Below, one piece after another: positions 58,388-64,000 of a stretch of DNA of 64,000 nt. Within the stretch, counting starts at the first letter, position 1, and each line of letters starts with the position of its first letter. Under the pieces are notes generated by a model. It saw nothing but the letters and a program-made list of their open reading frames with translations. It had not been told where the DNA came from and ran no database searches. The translations under genes were made by a program, and so were the position numbers. Source of the DNA: Calothrix parasitica NIES-267 (GTDB lineage: Bacteria; Cyanobacteriota; Cyanobacteriia; Cyanobacteriales; Nostocaceae); NCBI RefSeq assembly GCF_002368095.1, contig NZ_AP018227.1, positions 2,708,598-2,772,597 of the forward strand. The letters run 5' to 3'.

Positions 58388-58413
58388 TTTGTGGGTGGGT
58401 GAAAATTTAAAAT

Positions 58414-59169
58414 TTACTCAGGACGTTCGGGAGGATTTTCAGGAACTCCTAAAGCTTCTTTTAATTGTTCTTCACTGATTCCTAACTTACTTGCTGCTGC
58501 TGCCAAATCTCGTCTGGGTCGTGGTCCAAAGGCTTCTTTAATTTGTTCTTTAGTTACACCTAACTTTGCTGCTGCTGCTTCAAAATTCGGTTTAGGTCGT
58601 TTTTCTCCTTCGACAGGATTTTCGGGAACACCTAAAGCTTCCTTGAGTTCTCCTTCGCTAGTTCCTAAATTGCTTGCTGCTGCTGCAAAATCTGGTTGTG
58701 GTCGTGGTCCCAATGCTTCTTTAAGCTGTTCTTCGCTAATTCCTAATTTTTCTGCTGCTGCTGCCAAATCTGGTTTTTGTCGTCTACCCTGTCCTTGCGG
58801 TGGTCGGTTTTGAGCGACAGTTAGGGAAGCTGGCTTGGCTGCTGCTTTCAAATTTCCTTTTGGTGCTGGTCTTTCAGGCTTTGGTGCTGGTGGTTGGGGT
58901 GGTTGGTTTTGAGCGATAGTTAGGGAAGCTGGGCTGGCTGCTGCTTTCAAATTTCCTTTTGGTGCTGGTCTCTCAGGTCTTGGCTCTGGTCTTTCAGGTC
59001 TTGGCTCTGGTCTCTCAGGTTTTGGTGCTGGTGGCTTGGATTGTTCGTTTCTAGCAATAGTTTGGAAAGATGTGTTGGCTGCATCAGCTTTATTAATTGA
59101 ACTAAAAACCAATGTTCCAAGTAACGCAGGAATTGCTGTTATTACTAATACTTGATTCAGTTTCATCAT
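58414..59169 (-). CDS. Secreted Pro-rich repeat protein
   Basis: Exported protein of 251 aa. Signal peptide NQVLVITAIPALLGTLVFSSINKADA at the start. A Pro/Lys/Glu/Arg-rich part follows (KPERPEPRPERP and two copies of APKGNLKAAA-x-PASLT). The second half has four copies of a 33-residue unit with DLAAAAxKLGISEEQLKEALG, which resembles repeats of small secreted proteins. Translation may begin at ATG 59166, which has a better spaced GGAG. Function unknown. Confidence 0.7.
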   Translation of the reverse strand: MMKLNQVLVITAIPALLGTLVFSSINKADAANTSFQTIARNEQSKPPAPKPERPEPRPERPEPRPERPAPKGNLKAAASPASLTIAQNQPPQPPAPKPERPAPKGNLKAAAKPASLTVAQNRPPQGQGRRQKPDLAAAAEKLGISEEQLKEALGPRPQPDFAAAASNLGTSEGELKEALGVPENPVEGEKRPKPNFEAAAAKLGVTKEQIKEAFGPRPRRDLAAAASKLGISEEQLKEALGVPENPPERPE

Positions 59170-59528
59170 GTATCTCCAAATGCTTATATTTCAATAAAGT
59201 TCAGTTCGTTGTGTGGTAATTGTTTTTAACCAAACTTTATTGCCTGACATTTATTATTTAGCCACTTTAAAATTACAACTGAGCTTATTATTCAATTACA
59301 TTTTTGTAATTTAAGTCTTATATTTACTATATTGATAATCTCCATAAATTAACTCATAAGAATTCTCTCTTTTTATCTTTTACTACCTCAAAAATAATTT
59401 ATTTCAAGTGATAAAAGTACTGAGTTATATATGAAAAAAAGGCACTTATTTATATGAGGAAAGATACAGGTATTGAATCCTAATATTTTCTATTATTGGG
59501 TTATCCACTCGTTTTAAGAGGGTTAATT

Positions 59529-59804
59529 ATGAACTGGAATAAAGTTTCAACAGGAATATTGGTAATGGCTTCTTTAGCAACTACTGCATTACCTGTATCG
59601 GCAAATCCCTATCGCACTTCTAACAACGGTCATGGAAGAAATAAAGTTGTTGAAGTCGTTGATGTAAATGTTAATTTAAGAGGTCAAAACAGACGAAGAG
59701 TTGATAAGAAAAAATTCAAAGAGGTTTGCGTTAACAAACGTGTCCGAACAAGAAGAGGTGTTAGAAAAGTTCGGGAATGTAAGTTAGTTAGAATCCGAAG
59801 ATAG
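59529..59804 (+). CDS. Small secreted basic protein
   Basis: Exported protein of 91 aa. The signal peptide is MNWNKVSTGILVMASLATTA with cleavage near VSA-NP. The mature part is very basic (RTRRGVRKVRECKLVRIRR) with two cysteines. The start is ATG 59529; a longer reading frame upstream lacks support. A terminator follows 50 bases after the stop. Function unknown. Confidence 0.65.
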   Translation: MNWNKVSTGILVMASLATTALPVSANPYRTSNNGHGRNKVVEVVDVNVNLRGQNRRRVDKKKFKEVCVNKRVRTRRGVRKVRECKLVRIRR

Positions 59805-59856
59805 AAAAAGTAACGATTATAGCTTTGGAATTTTTGATTGCATTAAATTATCAGAA

Positions 59857-59893
59857 ATGCGGGAAAGATAATCTATCTTTCCCGCATTTTTTT
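59857..59893 (+). terminator. Rho-independent terminator
   Basis: ATGCGGGAAAGAT and ATCTTTCCCGCAT form a 13-base perfect stem with a five-base loop, followed by TTTTTTG. Confidence 0.9.
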
Positions 59894-59904
59894 GTTGTTA
59901 TAGT

Positions 59905-60273
59905 TAGTGGTCTGCCCCATAAAAATTGACGGGCTTTTATCTTTGTTCGTAGTTGCGCGGTCTTCGCCAAATATTCAGGGCTTCAGCCTTTACGTACAAA
60001 CAATGATTTACCTATCAAAACTAACGGGACAGACAATTAGTGGTTTGTTTCATAAATTCTGATGGGTCGCGTTTTCTTTGGAAATGTCGGGAGACGTTAT
60101 TTATAACGTCTCTACATTACGTCTGTAGAAAACAAAACTGTCAAAATTAATGAAAAGGACTATTAAAGGACTATTAGTGGTCTGCCCTATTAATCTTGTT
60201 CGTTTTCTTTCAAAGGTCGGGAGACGTAGAACTGCTACGTCTCTACACCTATCATTTTTTATGGGACAAACCA
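59905..60273. repeat. Repeat-dense region after the terminator
   Basis: Three times the sequence TAGTGGTCTG/TAGTGGTTTG with a nearby CCCCATAA or CCCTATTA occurs (about 59908, 60039, 60175), each followed by a hairpin of the GGGAGACGT...ACGTCTC family (about 60090-60118 and 60219-60246). A GTAGTTGCGC piece is at 59950. No gene. Confidence 0.7.
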
Positions 60274-60954
60274 CTAGGTCACTTTGTGAGTCACTAAACC
60301 ATCTTTAACGTGAATGATGCGGTTGGTTTGGTCGGCGACATCTTGCTCGTGAGTGACAATCACGATTGTAATACCTTGACTATTAAGTTCAATCAGTAAA
60401 TCCATCACTTCCCCAGAAGTTTTGGTGTCTAATGCTCCTGTAGGTTCGTCTGCTAGAACAAGTTTAGGACGGTTGACAAGGGCACGAGCAATGGCTACTC
60501 GCTGCTGTTGTCCTCCAGACATCTGATTGGGACGATTTAACATTCGCTTTGCTAAACCAACGCGGATTAGGGCTGACTCTGCCCGTTTTCTGCGTTCCGA
60601 TTTGGGAATACCTGCATATACCATTGGCAACATCACGTTTTCTAAAGCTGTGGAGCGAGGCAGTAAATTAAATTGCTGAAAGACGAAACCGATATGGAAA
60701 TTGCGGATATATGCCAACTCGTCATCAGTTAGTGTAGTTAAGTTTTTACCTTCTAGAACATAGTATCCAGATGTTGGGCGGTCGAGGCAACCAATAATAT
60801 TCATCAATGTAGACTTCCCCGAACCAGACATCCCCATAATTCCTACATATTCACCTTCTTCCATAGATAAGTTAATCCCCTTGAGTATCGGAACTTCGCT
60901 TTCCCCTAAATAATAAGTTTTTTCAATTTCTTCCATCCAAATCATAGTTGCCAT
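60274..60954 (-). CDS. ABC transporter ATP-binding protein (MacB/LolD type)
   Basis: ATPase of 226 aa. Walker [10 protein letters not shown] (41-49), signature MSGGQQQR (145-152) and Walker B LVLADE (165-170) are intact. The short, one-domain form is typical of MacB/LolD/DevA exporters. It pairs with the permease gene (stop 33 bases upstream of its start) and the adaptor gene, all on the - strand. Confidence 0.93.
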   Translation of the reverse strand: MATMIWMEEIEKTYYLGESEVPILKGINLSMEEGEYVGIMGMSGSGKSTLMNIIGCLDRPTSGYYVLEGKNLTTLTDDELAYIRNFHIGFVFQQFNLLPRSTALENVMLPMVYAGIPKSERRKRAESALIRVGLAKRMLNRPNQMSGGQQQRVAIARALVNRPKLVLADEPTGALDTKTSGEVMDLLIELNSQGITIVIVTHEQDVADQTNRIIHVKDGLVTHKVT

Positions 60955-60987
60955 GTTAGTAATCCCCTGCGTTCTAAATATTCTGTT

Positions 60988-62271
60988 TCAATCACTTCTG
61001 AGCGCTTCGATTGGGTCAAGTCTGGCAGCATTACGAGCCGGAATCACCCCAGCTAGTAACCCAATAAAAAATGTCAAACCAAATCCGAATAAAATCGACC
61101 AGATGGAAATTACAAGGGGAAATTTAAACGAATTTGAGGCACCGAAGCCAATTGCGACCCCCAAGCAGATGCCAATTACCCCTCCCATTGCGGCAATTAT
61201 TACTGCTTCAGCTAAAAACTGGCTCAAAATAGCATTATTAGTAGCTCCGACTGCTTTGCGAATTCCAATTTCTCGCGTTCGCTCAACCACTGACACAAGC
61301 ATAATATTGGCAATACCAATACCCCCGACAATTAAAGAAATTGCGGCGACTGCTACTACCATTACGGTAAACATTTTAGATGTACTGGTAAGGGTTTCAA
61401 TAATATCAGCCGAATTTATAATTCTAAAATCATCCTTATGTTCTTTTGCGGGAAAAATGCCATGTCTTACCCGTAAAAGATTTGTAGTTTGATACTCGGC
61501 AGCATCTAACCTATCCTGGCTTTTGACTTTGACATAAATCCCTCTAATAGCAATTCCTTTCACAGAATTATTTCCTACTAGTCGAGCAGACATATTGGTG
61601 AGCGGAATATAAATGAGTTCATCCGGGTTTTGTCGTCCTTGCGCTCCCTTTGTTTCCATTACGCCAATTACGTCATAAATTTGTCCTTGAATACGGATTT
61701 GCGAACCTTCTGCATTACTTCCCGAACCCAGCAATTCATCTCGTGCGGTGGGGCCTAGAACCGCTAAAGGTTTTGCCGTATCTACTTCTTCCTGAGTAAA
61801 AAATCTACCTGTTTGAGGATGGGTATTACGTACATCTGGATAATTGACATCGGTGCCAATAATTGTGATGGAGTTGTTGTTTTGGGCATAGACAACTTGA
61901 GCATCTTGTTCTAGGAAAGCAGATACGCGCTCAACTCCTAAAACCTGTTGAGCAATGGCCTGAGCATCTTCCAAAGTCAATGTCGCTGCACTCCCAGCCC
62001 CCTGACGCACCCCGCCATTTCTAGCTGCACCGGCTCGCACTTGCAAAATGTCGCTTCCAAGGGATTGCAATCGTAGCTCGGTAGCTTTTTGAGTGCCTTG
62101 ACCAATAGCGGTAACGGCAATCACTGCTGTAATACCAATAATAATTCCCAGCATCGTTAGCATAGTGCGGAGTTTATTGTTCCACAACGCCTCAAGAGCC
62201 ATTATCAGAATTTCAACCTTCGACACCGTAGATACTTTTTTAACTCGTGGTTTGCAATAGCGTGCGTTCAT
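60988..62271 (-). CDS. ABC transporter permease (MacB-like)
   Basis: Protein of 427 aa. One N-terminal membrane helix (TMLGIIIGITAVIAVTAIG) is followed by a large periplasmic domain of about 230 residues and three C-terminal helices, the FtsX/MacB arrangement. ALWNNKLRTMLTMLGIIIG and RTREIGIRKAVGAT are characteristic. With the ATPase and adaptor it forms a tripartite exporter like MacAB-TolC or the heterocyst-glycolipid exporter DevBCA. Substrate unknown. Confidence 0.92.
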   Translation of the reverse strand: MNARYCKPRVKKVSTVSKVEILIMALEALWNNKLRTMLTMLGIIIGITAVIAVTAIGQGTQKATELRLQSLGSDILQVRAGAARNGGVRQGAGSAATLTLEDAQAIAQQVLGVERVSAFLEQDAQVVYAQNNNSITIIGTDVNYPDVRNTHPQTGRFFTQEEVDTAKPLAVLGPTARDELLGSGSNAEGSQIRIQGQIYDVIGVMETKGAQGRQNPDELIYIPLTNMSARLVGNNSVKGIAIRGIYVKVKSQDRLDAAEYQTTNLLRVRHGIFPAKEHKDDFRIINSADIIETLTSTSKMFTVMVVAVAAISLIVGGIGIANIMLVSVVERTREIGIRKAVGATNNAILSQFLAEAVIIAAMGGVIGICLGVAIGFGASNSFKFPLVISIWSILFGFGLTFFIGLLAGVIPARNAARLDPIEALRSD

Positions 62272-62298
62272 TTTACTAACCTCAAAATGGCACCAAAT

Positions 62299-63801
62299 TT
62301 ACAAAGGAGGAGGACCACCACCAGGAGGACGGTTTCTGTTTCTTTGAGAACCAGATGGCGCACTAAGCAAAACTTTTTCATTTCCTTGCAAACCGGAACG
62401 TACTTCAGTTTTACCGTTAATAGTAAGTCCAGTTTTAATTGGTACAAATTTAGTACCCTTTTCAGTAATTACTCTTACTCCGGTACCACTCTTCTGGCGT
62501 AAAATCGCCACCGTTGGGATGACAAGCACATTACTTAACTTACCTGCATCAAACTTCGCATTAACGTTCATATTGGGACGCAGAAGAGTTTCTGGGTCGG
62601 TGAAGTCTACTTTTACTTCAAAGCTAGTGACGTTAGAAGTCACCGTTGCTTGAGGTGCAATTTCGGCAACTTTGCCTTTAAAAGTTTTGTCAGAATAGGC
62701 ATCAGCTATAACCGTGACCGACTGGCCGACTTTAATTTTGCTGATATCGGTTTCAGCAACCTTGGCTACAACTTGATAATTTGATGCTAGCGACAGAATA
62801 GAAGAAGAAGTTGCACTAGATACTTCACTTCCCGATGTGGTAGGTGTGACGAAACCACCGGGGTCGGCATACTTGGCAGTGACAATACCACTGAAAGGAG
62901 CGCGAATAACTGTGTTTTCAATCTGTGTTTGAATCGTTTTCAAATTGCCCTGTTGTTGAGTAACTTGTGCCCGTGCAGCTTCAATGTCTTCGGTGCGTGT
63001 TCCAGCTTTTTGCAGGGCTAAAGCTTGCTGTTTTTCTTTGACTGCTGCTTTTAGTTGCTCGATATCTTCGGTGCGTGTTCCAGCTTTTTGCAATGCTAAT
63101 GCTTCCCGAGCTTCATTTACTGACGCTTGGGCGCTATCGCGTTCGGAACGTTGTTGGTTGAGAATTTGTAGGGAAATAGCACCAGCATTGTATAGTTGCT
63201 GATTGCGTTTAAAATCATCTTCAGCTTTGGTTAAACTTGCTTGAGCGCTTTTTAAACGTGCTTGAGCCTGAGCAATATCTTGAGGACGATTACCTGCTTG
63301 TGCTTTTTGCAGATTTGCTTGAGCTTGCTCTAATTGTGCTTGCGCTTGAGCGATATCTTGAGAGCGATTACCTGCTATTGCCTTTTGCAAACTTGCTTGA
63401 GCCGAAGCTAGAGAACCTTGTGCTTGAATCAGCTGCCCTTGTAGGGTTGAATCATCCATGCGTGCCAGGATTTGTCCGACTTTTACATAGTCCCCTTCCT
63501 TGACAAGCAAGCTCTTTAGTCGTCCAGAAGTATCGGGGCTGACGTTAGTTGATTGTTTGGCTTCAATTGTACCGTTGGCTAAGATAATAATGGGTAAAGT
63601 TTCTCGTTCAACTGGGACTGTTAACATTTTGCTTCTGGCTGTTTGAGCAAAAGAAATCACCATCTGACGGTAAATAATGTACCCACCGCCCGTTAACGAA
63701 CACAGAATCAGTAAACCTATCAGCCATTTGCTTAGCTTATGTTTGATAAAACCTTTTCCTACAGGCTGAAATATCGCATTTTGGGAAGATTGAAGTTTCA
63801 T
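62299..63801 (-). CDS. Periplasmic adaptor protein (HlyD/MacA-like)
   Basis: Membrane-fusion protein of 500 aa. N-terminal membrane helix (KWLIGLLILCSLTGGGYIIY); lipoyl-like halves (LKSLLVKEGDYVKVGQILARMD and IRAPFSGIVTAKYADPGGFV); and a long coiled-coil hairpin between them. The hairpin has doubled units (AQAQLEQAQANLQKAQAGNRPQDI-like on one side and LALQKAGTRTEDIE twice on the other), which lengthen the adaptor. C-terminal beta-barrel parts are present. It is first in the exporter operon; its stop is 27 bases before the permease start. Confidence 0.92.
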   Translation of the reverse strand: MKLQSSQNAIFQPVGKGFIKHKLSKWLIGLLILCSLTGGGYIIYRQMVISFAQTARSKMLTVPVERETLPIIILANGTIEAKQSTNVSPDTSGRLKSLLVKEGDYVKVGQILARMDDSTLQGQLIQAQGSLASAQASLQKAIAGNRSQDIAQAQAQLEQAQANLQKAQAGNRPQDIAQAQARLKSAQASLTKAEDDFKRNQQLYNAGAISLQILNQQRSERDSAQASVNEAREALALQKAGTRTEDIEQLKAAVKEKQQALALQKAGTRTEDIEAARAQVTQQQGNLKTIQTQIENTVIRAPFSGIVTAKYADPGGFVTPTTSGSEVSSATSSSILSLASNYQVVAKVAETDISKIKVGQSVTVIADAYSDKTFKGKVAEIAPQATVTSNVTSFEVKVDFTDPETLLRPNMNVNAKFDAGKLSNVLVIPTVAILRQKSGTGVRVITEKGTKFVPIKTGLTINGKTEVRSGLQGNEKVLLSAPSGSQRNRNRPPGGGPPPL

Positions 63802-64000
63802 ACGCTACGAATGCACTATTAGTGCAAGAAGCAACAATAAATTATTTTGATTGCGACTTGTGCGGCTCTTTGTGAGAGCGTTGCAAAAACTTTATTAATT
63901 ACTTGTTTATATTTATCGGATAATTTAATAGTTTTAATTAATTACAGTATATCGATACAACAATTAACCCTGTGTTTAAATTACAAAATTGTAATTTTGA
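63802..64000. other. Region before the adaptor gene
   Basis: AT-rich, no gene up to the window edge. It should contain the promoter of the exporter operon. Confidence 0.4.

Overview
The window is cyanobacterial chromosome, most likely from a filamentous nitrogen-fixing type (Nostocales, perhaps Rivulariaceae; the family is a guess). The evidence is the cyanobacterial atp gene order with a b/b' pair, a Ycf46-type ATPase, Ycf35-like (DUF1257) proteins, a GUN4 domain, an FtsH close in length to the thylakoid protease, a two-piece-looking ssrA region with a cyanobacterial-style tag, scattered HIP1 sites (GCGATCGC), and many intergenic heptamer repeats. No CRISPR array, rRNA operon or complete insertion sequence was seen.

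Layout. 1-8.5 kb: the 3' end of a methyltransferase gene, then the ATP synthase operon atp1-a-c-b'-b-delta-alpha-gamma, all + strand. 8.8-10.2 kb: the tmRNA gene and a nuclease-like ORF with a tandemly duplicated domain. 10.3-13.9 kb: a secreted DUF3122-like protein, the Ycf46 ATPase and two DUF1257 proteins.

14-34.5 kb is the remarkable part: almost every gene is on the - strand. Read in the direction of transcription (from 34.5 kb down) it holds five leucine-rich-repeat STM4015-type proteins, an ATP-grasp protein (STM4014 type), a SMI1/XRE gene pair, a sulfatase-fold hydrolase (STM4013 type), a HemN-like radical SAM protein (STM4012 type), two more STM4015-type proteins, a second radical SAM protein (STM4011 type), a DUF2997 peptide, a membrane-anchored HTH-GrpE protein, an Hsp70, a GUN4 protein and a WD40 protein. 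All seven leucine-rich proteins and the GUN4 and WD40 proteins begin with the same N-terminal module: two VLGG motifs around a proline-rich linker, then VKRRL, then a HEAT-like helical pair. Five of the seven leucine-rich proteins also end in a shared C-terminal tail, R-Y-x-[SA]-[VL]-x-E-stop. I infer a protein-modification or surveillance system in which two radical SAM enzymes and an ATP-grasp ligase act on, or with, an expanded set of paralogous leucine-rich substrates, coupled to a dedicated chaperone pair.

34.9-47.8 kb: a small unknown protein, a phytase-like secreted protein, a Ser/Thr kinase, tRNA-Asp, gltX, a secreted protein, ftsH, a decayed hybrid histidine kinase, an intact response-regulator/histidine kinase and an HTH-AAA-like protein. 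48.5-64 kb: an amino-acid binding protein, an unknown membrane-anchored protein, a histidine phosphatase, a SnoaL-like protein, an epimerase and an AraC regulator with a relic of an Old Yellow Enzyme gene among them, an ADP-ribosylglycohydrolase with a small partner, an intact Old Yellow Enzyme, two small secreted proteins, and a MacAB/DevBCA-like export operon (adaptor, permease, ATPase).

Protein families were recognised from motifs and memory of family sequences only; no database search was made.
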